Shown here: positions 31,711 to 39,681 of the stretch, piece by piece
Layout: every line of letters begins with the position of its first letter
Position numbering within the stretch: the first letter of the stretch is position 1
From: Kitasatospora phosalacinea
GTDB taxonomy: Bacteria; Actinomycetota; Actinomycetes; Streptomycetales; Streptomycetaceae
Direction: 5' to 3'
Assembly (NCBI RefSeq): GCF_030268885.1
Contig: NZ_BSSA01000022.1
Location: forward strand, 1 to 64,000
DNA length: 64,000 bases
Position numbers and translations under genes: made by a program
The notes under the pieces: model-generated
Databases searched by the model: none
What the model was told of the DNA's origin: nothing
What the model saw: the letters and a program-made list of their open reading frames with translations, nothing else

Positions 31711-31790
31711 CGGGACGGAGGACCGAGAGGAGGCGCGATGCGATTTGATGACTGGCGGTCAGATCGTTGGGGCCAATTCTCGATCGCATC

Positions 31791-31819
31791 TTGACCGTTT
31801 CGTAACCTCGGCCTAGCCT
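31791..31819 (+). promoter_or_regulatory. Housekeeping-type promoter of the RNase Y-like gene
   Basis: TTGACC (31791-31796) and TAGCCT (31814-31819) are separated by 17 bases, the pattern of a sigma-70/HrdB promoter. It lies 70 bases before the ATG at 31889, in an AT-richer stretch after recX. Confidence 0.6.
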
Positions 31820-31888
31820 CACACTCAGTGGCAGGACGATCGCGGAGGTCGCCTCAGCGGCAGCGTGAGCAGGACGGGGAGTGGCCGG

Positions 31889-33292
31889 ATGGGCATCGCT
31901 CAGGGCACCGAAACGGGTTCCTCCCTGCTGCTGGCGGCCGGAGTGCTGATCGGTGCCCTGGTCCTGGTGCTGGCCGCCGGGTTCCTGATGCTCCGGCAGC
32001 GCCGGGCCGAGCTCGACCGCCGCGAGGAGCGGCTCACCTCCGAACTGCACCGGCTGCACCAGCACGAGGACGAACTCGCCACCCGCGCCGCCGAGGCCGA
32101 GCGGGTGCGCGGCGAACTCGCCGAGCAGGCCGTCGAGAACCGCCTGCTGCTGGAGCGCACCGCCGGGCTGACCGCCGCCCAGGCCCGCGAGGAGATCGTC
32201 CGGGCCGCCGAGTCGGAGGCCCGCCGGGAGGCCGCGCTGACCGTCCGGGAGATCGAACGGCGGGCGGTCACCGAGGGCGAGGGCCGGGCCCGGGAGATCA
32301 TCGCCTCGTCCATCCAGCGCCTGGCCGCCGAGCACACCGCCGACACCGTGGTCACCACCCTGCGGCTGCCCAGCGAGGACATGAAGGGCCGGGTGATCGG
32401 ACGCGAGGGCCGCAACATCCGCGCCTTCGAGGCCGTCACCGGCGTCAACCTGATCGTCGACGACACCCCCGGGCTGGTGCAGCTCTCCTGCTTCGACCCC
32501 GTCCGGCGGGAGAGCGCCCGGCTCACCCTGGAGGCGCTGCTGGTCGACGGGCGGATCCACCCCGCGCGGATCGAGGAGGCGCACGAGCGCAGCCGGGCCG
32601 AGGTCGAGCGGCTGTGCGTCCGGGCCGGGGAGGACGCGCTGCTGACCGTCGGGATCGGGACCGGCGGCGAGATGTCGCCCGAACTCGTCCGCACCCTGGG
32701 CACGCTGCGCTACCGCACCTCGTACGGGCAGAACGTGCTCGGGCACCTGGTGGAGTCCGCGCACCTGGCCGGGATGATGGCCGCGGAACTCGGCGTCGAC
32801 CCCGAGCCGGTGCGACGGGCCGCGCTGCTGCACGACATCGGCAAGGCGCTCAGCCACCGGGTGCCGGGCAGCCACGCCGCGATCGGCGCTGAGTTCGCGC
32901 GGCGGCACGGCGAGACGGACGAGGTCGTGCACGCGATAGCGGCGCACCACGGCGAGATCGAGGCGAAGACCGTGGAGGCCGTGCTCACCCAGGCCGCCGA
33001 CGCGTGCTCGGCCGGGCGGCCGGGGGCCCGCAAGGAGTCGGTCGAGGCGTACGTGCGACGGTTGGAGCGGCTGGAGGAGATCGCCCGGGCGCACGACGGG
33101 GTCACCAAGGTCTACGCGATGCAGGCCGGACGGGAGGTCCGGGTGATGGTGCAGCCCGAGGCGGTGGACGACCTGCGGGCGCAGGAGATCGCCCGGGAGG
33201 TCGCCCGGCAGGTGCGGGAGGAACTGACGTACCCGGGGCAGATCCGGATCACGGTGGTCCGGGAGTCGCGGGCGACGGAGGTCGCGCGGTAG
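31889..33292 (+). CDS. rny: Ribonuclease Y-like protein (membrane anchor, coiled coil, KH and HD domains)
   Basis: A 467-residue protein with the full RNase Y layout: one N-terminal membrane helix (~residues 12-32, SLLLAAGVLIGALVLVLAAGFLM), a long Glu/Arg coiled coil (~35-155), a KH domain (~160-230: KGRVIGREGRNIRAFEAVTGVNLIVDD) and an HD domain (~280-375) with LLHDIGKALSH and a downstream IAAHHGE. RNase Y starts mRNA decay at the membrane in firmicutes; here the catalytic HD and metal residues are present, so an endonuclease role is plausible but inferred. The ATG at 31889 has GGGGAG 7 bases upstream; a GTG at 31865 would add eight residues. It has its own promoter and follows recX. Confidence 0.85.
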   Translation: MGIAQGTETGSSLLLAAGVLIGALVLVLAAGFLMLRQRRAELDRREERLTSELHRLHQHEDELATRAAEAERVRGELAEQAVENRLLLERTAGLTAAQAREEIVRAAESEARREAALTVREIERRAVTEGEGRAREIIASSIQRLAAEHTADTVVTTLRLPSEDMKGRVIGREGRNIRAFEAVTGVNLIVDDTPGLVQLSCFDPVRRESARLTLEALLVDGRIHPARIEEAHERSRAEVERLCVRAGEDALLTVGIGTGGEMSPELVRTLGTLRYRTSYGQNVLGHLVESAHLAGMMAAELGVDPEPVRRAALLHDIGKALSHRVPGSHAAIGAEFARRHGETDEVVHAIAAHHGEIEAKTVEAVLTQAADACSAGRPGARKESVEAYVRRLERLEEIARAHDGVTKVYAMQAGREVRVMVQPEAVDDLRAQEIAREVARQVREELTYPGQIRITVVRESRATEVAR

Positions 33293-33379
33293 GCACGCGC
33301 AGCGCAGCGCGAACGAGCGTGCAGCTCGGGGCGCGCCGGGCGGCAACTGGCTGTCGGGGGCGCGATCTTGCGGGTGTGC

Positions 33380-33461
33380 CGGTGGTTGGGCGCGCGGTTC
33401 CTCGCGCCCCCGGTTCGGTGGCTGCGGTCTTTTGGGTGCGGCGGTGGTTGGGCGCGCGGTT
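33380..33461. repeat. Two copies of a 20-base Streptomyces-type extragenic repeat
   Basis: CGGTGGTTGGGCGCGCGGTT occurs at 33380-33399 and again at 33442-33461. The first copy continues into CCTCGCGCCC and forms a 7-bp hairpin (33388-33394 / 33403-33409). On the other strand it resembles the GGGGCGCGxGGAACxGCGCG element that is dispersed between genes in streptomycetes (from memory). It lies between the convergent rny and monooxygenase genes. Confidence 0.6.
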
Positions 33462-33471
33462 TCCCGTGCTC

Positions 33472-35142
33472 CTACCGGGTCTTCTCCTGTTCCAGGCCGG
33501 CCTTGGGGATGAGGGGGGTGGTGAGGGCGTGCAGGGTTTCGGGGTGGAGGCCGGGGGTGGTGCCGAGGAGGTGGCCGTCGGGGCGGACCAGGAGGACGGT
33601 GTGGGGGGCGGCGCCGGGGTAGGTGTCGGTGACCAGGACCTCGGTGGGGACGGGGAGGGCGGCGGCGAGGTCGGCGAGGCGGGGCATCAGGCCGGCGCCG
33701 AGCCAGTGCTCGGCGGACCAGACGGCGGCGCCGGGAGCGACCAGGACGAGCAGGAAGGGGCCGCCGAGGCGGGCCCGGAGGGTCTCCGAGGTGCCGTCGG
33801 CGGTGACCACCGGGAGGTCGGGGACCAGGACGCCGGGGGCGGTCGCCGGGAGCTGTTCGGTGAGTGCGGTGCCGCGGCCGGAGCCGCGCTGCTCGGGGAC
33901 GCGCGGCACGACGCCGGAGGGGGCGGCCGGGTAGGCGGGGGCGCCGCCGAAGCGGCCGGTGCCGAGCTGGCCGTCGGCGAGCAGCGGGGCGTGCTTGCGG
34001 AAGGAGCCGGAGAACAGCGAGCGCCGGGTCTCGGCCCAGCCGCGCAGCGGTCGCAGCAGCGGCATGCTCTGGTCGACGGCGCGCAGCCGGGCGCCGACCG
34101 CGCCGCGGCGCTCGGCCTCGTAGCCGTCGAGCAGGGCGCGGTCGGCGCGGTCGCCGGTGGGGGGCAGGTGCCAGGCGAGGGCGAGCCGCCAGGCGAGGTT
34201 GTCGGCGTCGCGCAGGCCGTCGGCGAGGTTCTGCATGCCGAGGGCGCCGTGCAGGTGGGCGGCGTCCCCGGCCAGGAAGCAGCGGCCGGTGCGGAAGCGG
34301 GCGGCGAGGCGCTGCTGGTAGGTGTGGTCGGCGGCGGCGAGCAGTTGGTGGGGCGGGAGTTCGCCGCACCAGCCGGTGAGCGCGGAGGTGACCCGGGTGA
34401 GCAGGGTGTCGCCGGTGACGATGCCGGGCCAGGTGGCGTGCGGGTCGACGGGTTCGGTGGGCTGGGGGCGGCCGGGGGGCAGCCGCCAGTCGAGCCGCCA
34501 CAGGCCGTCGGGCAGCGGGCGGGCGGAAGCCTCGCGGTCGCCGCGCCACGGGGGTTCGCGGTGCAGCCGGGCCTCGCCGGGGAAGGGCAGGTCGACCCGG
34601 ACGGTGGCGACGGCGTGCCGGTCGACGGCGGGGCGGCCGGGGAAGCGGACCTTGAGCAGCCTGCGGACGGTGGAGCGGGCGCCGTCGCAGCCGACCAGGT
34701 GGCTGCCGCGCCACCAGGCGTCCTGTCCGGCGGAGTCGGTGCGCACGCTCACCCCGTCGCGGTCCTGGGCGAGTTCGACCACCTGGTGGCGCGGCAGCAG
34801 GCGGATCAGCGGGGTGGCGGCGACCGCGTCGCGCAGGCCGCGCTGCAGGCGGTGCTGGGCGAGGTGCAGGACGGGTTCGGCGTCCAGCGGCAGGCGCAGC
34901 ACCTCGGCGCGGCGGCGCCAGATGGTGAAGGCGTCCCACCGGGCGGAGTCGGAGACGACCCGGGTGTAGCCGATCCGGGCGAGGAAGGCGGCGCTCTCAC
35001 CGCCGAGCACGACGGTGCGGGGGCTCTCCGGGCTGACGCCGGTGCCCTCGTCCAAGACGGTGCAGGGGACTTCGTTGCGGGCCAGCGCGAGCGCCAGGGC
35101 GAGCCCGACCGGCCCGGCCCCGACGATGATCACCGCGTCCAT
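33472..35142 (-). CDS. FAD-dependent aromatic monooxygenase (PheA/TfdB family)
   Basis: A 556-residue flavoprotein. It has an N-terminal FAD dinucleotide fold with GAGPVG (residues ~8-13), a GCDGARS motif (~150), FAD-ribityl motif FLAGDAAHLHGALGMQNLADGLRDADNLAWRL (~290-320, abbreviated GDAAH), and a C-terminal thioredoxin-like domain (~430-556) with the terminal PDGHLLG. It resembles class A hydroxylases of the pentachlorophenol/polyketide oxygenase group, which use NADPH and O2. The substrate is unknown and no biosynthetic cluster is nearby, so it is either a catabolic or a lone tailoring enzyme. It is monocistronic by context; the gluD stop lies 107 bases upstream on the same strand. Confidence 0.88.
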   Translation of the reverse strand: MDAVIIVGAGPVGLALALALARNEVPCTVLDEGTGVSPESPRTVVLGGESAAFLARIGYTRVVSDSARWDAFTIWRRRAEVLRLPLDAEPVLHLAQHRLQRGLRDAVAATPLIRLLPRHQVVELAQDRDGVSVRTDSAGQDAWWRGSHLVGCDGARSTVRRLLKVRFPGRPAVDRHAVATVRVDLPFPGEARLHREPPWRGDREASARPLPDGLWRLDWRLPPGRPQPTEPVDPHATWPGIVTGDTLLTRVTSALTGWCGELPPHQLLAAADHTYQQRLAARFRTGRCFLAGDAAHLHGALGMQNLADGLRDADNLAWRLALAWHLPPTGDRADRALLDGYEAERRGAVGARLRAVDQSMPLLRPLRGWAETRRSLFSGSFRKHAPLLADGQLGTGRFGGAPAYPAAPSGVVPRVPEQRGSGRGTALTEQLPATAPGVLVPDLPVVTADGTSETLRARLGGPFLLVLVAPGAAVWSAEHWLGAGLMPRLADLAAALPVPTEVLVTDTYPGAAPHTVLLVRPDGHLLGTTPGLHPETLHALTTPLIPKAGLEQEKTR

Positions 35143-35249
35143 GTCGGGGCCTTCGGGTGGGCGGCGTCGGCCGCCGGGGCGTCAGGTGCCGGGTGGGAAG
35201 TCCCAGGTGGTGTCACGAAGAGCAATGCAACAGATCACCTGGGTGTCCG

Positions 35250-36077
35250 TCAAGCAGCGGCTGCGCCGCGACGGTTCGCGCCGCGGCGGCCGCGGGACTC
35301 GATCCAGCGGGCCAGGCCGCTGAGGGCGAGGCACATCGCGATGTAGATCGGGGTGATCACCAGGAGGACCGGGATGTACGGGTAGCCGTCGGAGTTGGAG
35401 GCGATCCACTTGCCGACGAACAGCAGCTCGGGGTACGTGATGATGTAGCCGAGCGAGGTGTCCTTGAGGGTGACGACCAGCTGCCCGATGATCGCGGGCA
35501 GCATCGCCCGGACCGACTGCGGGACGAGCAGCAGCGTCATCACCTGGGTCTTGCGCAGGCCCAGGGCGTACGCGGCCTCGCCCTGGCCGCGCGGGACGGC
35601 GTTGATGCCGGAGCGGATGATCTCGGCCTGCACGGCGCCGTTGTAGACGGACAGGCCGACGACCAGGGCCCACATCGGCTCGGCGGTGAAGACCGCCGCG
35701 TACAGCGCGAAGATCATGATCAGCAGCGGCATGGCCCGGAAGAACTGGACCACCGCGGTGCACACCGCCCGGACCGGCCGGTGGTCGGAGAGCCGGCCGA
35801 CGGCGAACAGGACGCCGAGGACCAGCGAGCCGACCGCGGCCAGGCCGAAGGCCTTCAGGGTGGCGAGGGCGCCGTCGAGGATGCGCTGCTGGACGGCGTT
35901 GTACTCGAAGGACTCCCACAGCCGGGCGTCGAACTGGCCCTTGTCGGACAGGGTGGAGACGATCCACCAGAGCAGGGCGGCGATGCCGAGCGCGCCGAGC
36001 GCGCCGGCCAGCCGGTAGCGCAGCCGGGCCCGCGGGCCGGGGACGTCGTACAGGACGGAGGCGGAGCGGGAGTTCAT
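35250..36077 (-). CDS. gluD: Glutamate-type ABC transporter permease
   Basis: A 275-residue permease with a ~55-residue N-terminal extension and six membrane segments. The conserved EAA loop is in NAVPRGQGEAAYALGLRKTQVMTLLLVPQSVRAMLPAI. It is the second of two permeases for polar amino acids (His/Glu/Gln/Arg family). Its ATG overlaps the gluC stop by 4 bases. It is the last gene of gluABCD; the C-terminus is Arg-rich. The start is decided by the overlap and by the MNSRSASVLYDVPGPRAR beginning seen in streptomycete GluD. Confidence 0.93.
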   Translation of the reverse strand: MNSRSASVLYDVPGPRARLRYRLAGALGALGIAALLWWIVSTLSDKGQFDARLWESFEYNAVQQRILDGALATLKAFGLAAVGSLVLGVLFAVGRLSDHRPVRAVCTAVVQFFRAMPLLIMIFALYAAVFTAEPMWALVVGLSVYNGAVQAEIIRSGINAVPRGQGEAAYALGLRKTQVMTLLLVPQSVRAMLPAIIGQLVVTLKDTSLGYIITYPELLFVGKWIASNSDGYPYIPVLLVITPIYIAMCLALSGLARWIESRGRRGANRRGAAAA

Positions 36078-36724
36078 CGGGCCACCGCCATGCGACGCTC
36101 CAGGAGGGAGAGGACCGAGCTGATCGAGAAGCCGATCGCCAGGTAGGCCAGGGCCAGCCAGAAGAAGCTGGCGAAGATCGGGTACGAGTCCTCGGACCAG
36201 GTCTTCTGGACGCTGAACAGCTCGAACACGTTGAACGCGCCGGCCACCGCCGAGTTGCGGGGCAGGGCGATGAACACCGAGCCCAGCGGCGCGATCACCG
36301 CGCGGCCCGCCTGCGGCAGCACCACCAGGCCCAGGGTCTGGCCGAAGCCCATGCCGAGCGAACGGGCGGCCTCGGCCTGGCCCAGCGGCACGGTGTTGAT
36401 GCCGGCCCGCAGCACCTCGCAGACGAAGCTGCCGGTGTACACGCTGAGCGCGGCCACCGCGGCGGTGAAGCTGCTGATGTGCACGTCCAGCCGCGGCAGC
36501 ATGAAGGTCACCACGAAGAACAGCAGGGTCAGCGGGGTGTTGCGGAACACCGTCACCCACGCGGTGCCGAAGGCCCGCAGCACCGGGACCGGCGAGACGC
36601 GGAAGGCCGCCAGCATGATGCCCAGCAGTAGCGCGAACAGGGCGCTGAGCGCGCTGAGTTCGATCGTTCCCACGAACCCGCGGACGAACAGCGAGAAGTT
36701 GTCCTTCTCGAACAGTATGCCCAT
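36074..36724 (-). CDS. gluC: Glutamate-type ABC transporter permease
   Basis: A 216-residue permease with five membrane segments. The cytoplasmic EAA motif reads GINTVPLGQAEAARSLGMGFGQTLGLVVLPQAGR, the contact site for the ATPase. It pairs with GluD as a heterodimer. It overlaps gluD by 4 bases and lies 40 bases after gluB. The ATG at 36724 is preceded by GAGGGCC and gives the usual MGILFEKDNFSLFVRGFVGT start. Confidence 0.94.
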   Translation of the reverse strand: MGILFEKDNFSLFVRGFVGTIELSALSALFALLLGIMLAAFRVSPVPVLRAFGTAWVTVFRNTPLTLLFFVVTFMLPRLDVHISSFTAAVAALSVYTGSFVCEVLRAGINTVPLGQAEAARSLGMGFGQTLGLVVLPQAGRAVIAPLGSVFIALPRNSAVAGAFNVFELFSVQKTWSEDSYPIFASFFWLALAYLAIGFSISSVLSLLERRMAVAR

Positions 36725-36764
36725 GCCGGCGGCCCTCCTCTCTCGGTGTCGGTCGGGTGGTGCG

Positions 36765-37685
36765 TCAGGAGGCGGTGGTCGGGTCCAGCGCGGGGACGGC
36801 CGGCGCGGCCGAGCCGGACAGGCCCAGGGTGGCGTCGTACGCCTTCTTCCAGTCGCCGCTGTCCTCGTGCTTCTTGAGGGCGTCGTTGATCGCCTTCTGC
36901 AGCGCCGCGTCGCCCTTCTTCAGGCCGATGCCGTAGCGCTCCTCGGAGAAGATGTTGCCGACGACCTTCAGCTGGCCCTGGTTCTTGGCCGCGAAGCCCT
37001 TGAGGATCGCGTCGTCGGTGGTGACCGCGTCGACCTCCTTGGTGAGGAGCTTCTCCACGCACAGCGAGTAGCTGTCGAAGGTGGTGACCTTCGCCTCGTA
37101 CTTCTGGATGTTGCCGACCGAGGTCGAGCCGTTGGCGGTGCAGACGTTCTTGCCCTTGGTGGACTCCGGGCCGGTGATCTCGGTGTTGTCCTTGTTCACC
37201 AGCAGGGACTGGCCGGCGATGTAGTACGGGCCGGCGAAGTCGATCTGCTCCTTGCGCTTCGCGGTGATCGAGTAGGTGCCGACGTAGTAGTCGACCTGGC
37301 CGCCGGACAGCGAGGTCTCGCGGGCGCTGGAGTTGATGGTCTTGAACTCGATCTGGTCGGCCGAGAAGCCGAGGTCGGCGGCGACCATCTTGGCGATCTC
37401 GATGTCGAAGCCGTTGCGCTTGCCGGTCTGCACGTCCTCGAAGCCGAGGAACGGCTGGTCCGACTTGGCGCCGATGACCAGCTTGCCGCGCTTCTTGGCC
37501 TCGGTCCAGGTCGGCGAGGCGTCCAGCTTGGCGTCGGCGTTCACCTGGTAGGTGGGCAGCTGCGGGGCGGCCGAGCCGCCCTTGGTGCCGGAGTCCGAGT
37601 TCGGAGATCCGTCCTTGCCGCAGGCGGCGACCGCCGTCAGGGCGAGCACGGACAGGGCGGCGGCGACGGTACGGCGGGCCTTCAT
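36765..37685 (-). CDS. gluB: Glutamate-type ABC transporter substrate-binding lipoprotein
   Basis: A 306-residue exported lipoprotein. The signal peptide MKARRTVAAALSVLALTAVAAC ends in a lipobox whose Cys22 becomes acylated; the mature part is a two-lobed SBP_bac_3 domain (LVIGAKSDQPFLGFEDVQTGKRNGFDIEIAK..., VDYYVGTYSIT, IDFAGPYYIAG). The residues around NSSARETSL and the DAVTTDDAILKGF hinge are typical for acidic/polar amino acid binding. The ATG at 37685 is preferred over an upstream in-frame ATG because it makes a proper signal peptide; GAGGAG lies 12 bases before it. It lies downstream of gluA in the same operon. Confidence 0.95.
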   Translation of the reverse strand: MKARRTVAAALSVLALTAVAACGKDGSPNSDSGTKGGSAAPQLPTYQVNADAKLDASPTWTEAKKRGKLVIGAKSDQPFLGFEDVQTGKRNGFDIEIAKMVAADLGFSADQIEFKTINSSARETSLSGGQVDYYVGTYSITAKRKEQIDFAGPYYIAGQSLLVNKDNTEITGPESTKGKNVCTANGSTSVGNIQKYEAKVTTFDSYSLCVEKLLTKEVDAVTTDDAILKGFAAKNQGQLKVVGNIFSEERYGIGLKKGDAALQKAINDALKKHEDSGDWKKAYDATLGLSGSAAPAVPALDPTTAS

Positions 37686-37761
37686 GCGGTCGTTCTTCTC
37701 CTCGGTAGGGGCCATCGCTGGCTCCGGGCAAATTCGAACTGACGCTAGATCAATACAGGTC

Positions 37762-38544
37762 TCAGTGGTGCAGGATCTTCGAAAGGAAGTCCTTGGCGCG
37801 GTCGCTGCGCGGCGCGGTGAAGAACGCCTCGGGGGTGTTCTGCTCGACGATCCGACCGTCCGCCATGAACAGGACGCGGTTGGCGGCCGAGCGCGCGAAG
37901 CCCATCTCGTGGGTCACCACCACCATGGTCATCCCCCGGGCGGCGAGCGAGCGCATCACCTCCAGCACCTCGTTGACCATCTCCGGGTCGAGGGCCGAGG
38001 TGGGCTCGTCGAACAGCATCACCTTGGGGTTCATCGCCAGCGCGCGGGCGATCGCCACCCGCTGCTGCTGGCCGCCGGACAGCTGGGCGGGGAACTTGTC
38101 GGCCTGCGCGCCGACGCCGACCCGCTCCAGCAGTTCGCGGGCGGTCTTCTCGGCCTCGGCCTTCGGCACCCGGCCGACCTTCACCTGGGCCAGCACCACG
38201 TTCTGCAGCACGGTCTTGTGCGCGAACAGGTTGAAGGACTGGAACACCATGCCGACCTGGGCGCGCAGCCGGGCCAGTTCGCGGCCCTCCGCGGGCAGCG
38301 GGCGGCCGTCCACCTCGATCGTGCCGGAGTCGATCGTCTCCAGCCGGTTGATCGTGCGGCACAGCGTCGACTTGCCGGAACCGGACGGGCCGATCAGCAC
38401 CACGACCTCGCCCTGGGCGATGTCCAGGTCGATGTCCTGCAGCACGTGCAGCGCGCCGAAGTGCTTGTTCACCCCGCGCAGCGACACCAGCGGGGTGCCC
38501 CGGCCGTCCTCGGGCACGCCCGGGCCTGCACTGTTCTCGGTCAT
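37762..38544 (-). CDS. gluA: Glutamate-type ABC transporter ATP-binding protein
   Basis: A 260-residue ATPase: Walker A GPSGSGKST (~residue 53), Q-loop VFQSFNLFAHKTVLQN, signature LSGGQQQRVAIARALAM, Walker B VMLFDEPTSALDPE and switch VVVTHEMGFAR. This HisP/GlnQ-type sequence powers uptake of glutamate or a related amino acid. It is the first gene of gluABCD. The ATG at 38544 (MTENSAGPGVPEDG) is preceded by GGGAG; a longer form from 38580 is possible but lacks a ribosome site. Confidence 0.95.
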   Translation of the reverse strand: MTENSAGPGVPEDGRGTPLVSLRGVNKHFGALHVLQDIDLDIAQGEVVVLIGPSGSGKSTLCRTINRLETIDSGTIEVDGRPLPAEGRELARLRAQVGMVFQSFNLFAHKTVLQNVVLAQVKVGRVPKAEAEKTARELLERVGVGAQADKFPAQLSGGQQQRVAIARALAMNPKVMLFDEPTSALDPEMVNEVLEVMRSLAARGMTMVVVTHEMGFARSAANRVLFMADGRIVEQNTPEAFFTAPRSDRAKDFLSKILHH

Positions 38545-38936
38545 CGCGGCTCGCTCCCTCGTCCTCCGAACCCGGGCCAATTCGCAGGGGCCGCAGAGCC
38601 GGTGATGGTCCGTCTGATGTCCGGGGGCCGGAGCCGGCGGAGCCCTCGGCCCCCGGACGGGGCGACTTTAGACAGGTACACGACTCCTCGTCAGCCGATC
38701 TGAGCTGAACTTGAGGATCACGGTTCGGCTACGCCCGGTAGTCGGGGGGTAGCGGATACCGGCTGGGTAACGGACCGGGCAACCCGGTTGACCGGATGAC
38801 GCCGGATGGGAGTGGATGCCAGGATGGGCCGGTCCCGATCCGGGCGCCGCCGGACCGGGGACAGCGCCGCCGGACGTCCGGACGCGTGCGAACGACGCCC
38901 GTGCCGACCGCACCCGAGCCACCGGAAGGGAACCCG
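38545..38936. promoter_or_regulatory. Divergent intergenic region gluA / two-component regulator
   Basis: 392 bases between divergent starts. For gluA a leftward TGACGA (38688-38693) and TAAAGT (38665-38670) with 17-base spacing may be the promoter; the region around them is clearly AT-richer than its surroundings. The rightward half (38800-38930) is GC-rich with no clear hexamers. No RNA gene seen. Confidence 0.4.
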
Positions 38937-39674
38937 ATGCGCCTGCTCCTGGTCGAGGACGACGACCGCGTGGCCGCCGCCCTGGTCGCGGTGCTGAGCC
39001 GGCACGGCTTCCAGGTCCGGCACGCCCGCAGCGGCCACGAGGCGCTGGACGCGCTCGTCCCCGACGGCAGCGACCCGTACCGGGTGGTGCTGCTCGACCT
39101 CGGGCTGCCCGACCGGGACGGCTTCGAGGTGTGCAGCCGGATCCGGGCCGGCAGCGGCGTGCCGGTGATCATGGTGACCGCGCGGGCCGACATCCGCTCC
39201 CGCATCCACGGCCTCAACCTCGGTGCCGACGACTACGTGGTCAAGCCCTACGACATGGGCGAGCTCCTGGCCCGCATCCACGCGGTGGCCCGCCGCGGCA
39301 CCCCCCGGCCCGCCGAGGAGAACGGCCCCGAACCGGCCGGACCGCTGGCCTCCCGCGGCATCGAGATCGACCGCGAGCGCCGCCGGGTCTCCGTCGAGGG
39401 CCGCGACGTCCCGCTCACCCGCAAGGAGTTCGACCTGCTGGCGCTGCTCGCCCAGAGCCCCGGCGTGGTCTACCGCCGCGAACAGATCTTCAGCGAGGTC
39501 TGGCGCTCCGGCTGGGAGGGCAACGGCCGCACCCTGGAGGTGCACATCGGCTCGCTGCGCACCAAGCTCGGCCTGCCCGGCCTGGTCGAGGCCGTCCGCG
39601 GCGTCGGCTACCGGCTGATACCCGACCAGCCCGACGGCGAGCCCGGCCCCGGCGACCGCCCGGCGGAGCGCTGA
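38937..39674 (+). CDS. OmpR/PhoB-family response regulator
   Basis: A 245-residue regulator. The receiver domain (1-~120) has the EDDD acid pocket, Asp54 in VVLLDLGLPDRDG, Thr in MVTA and Lys in VKPYD. The C-terminal winged helix (~145-235) shows RKEFDLLALLAQSPGVVYRREQIFSEVW and TLEVHIGSLRTKLG, the OmpR DNA-recognition helix. It pairs with the kinase gene that begins 8 bases downstream. Target genes are unknown; gluABCD and the TAXI protein are the nearest candidates. GGAAGGG lies 6 bases before the ATG, which decides the start. Confidence 0.94.
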   Translation: MRLLLVEDDDRVAAALVAVLSRHGFQVRHARSGHEALDALVPDGSDPYRVVLLDLGLPDRDGFEVCSRIRAGSGVPVIMVTARADIRSRIHGLNLGADDYVVKPYDMGELLARIHAVARRGTPRPAEENGPEPAGPLASRGIEIDRERRRVSVEGRDVPLTRKEFDLLALLAQSPGVVYRREQIFSEVWRSGWEGNGRTLEVHIGSLRTKLGLPGLVEAVRGVGYRLIPDQPDGEPGPGDRPAER

Positions 39675-39681
39675 CCGCACC

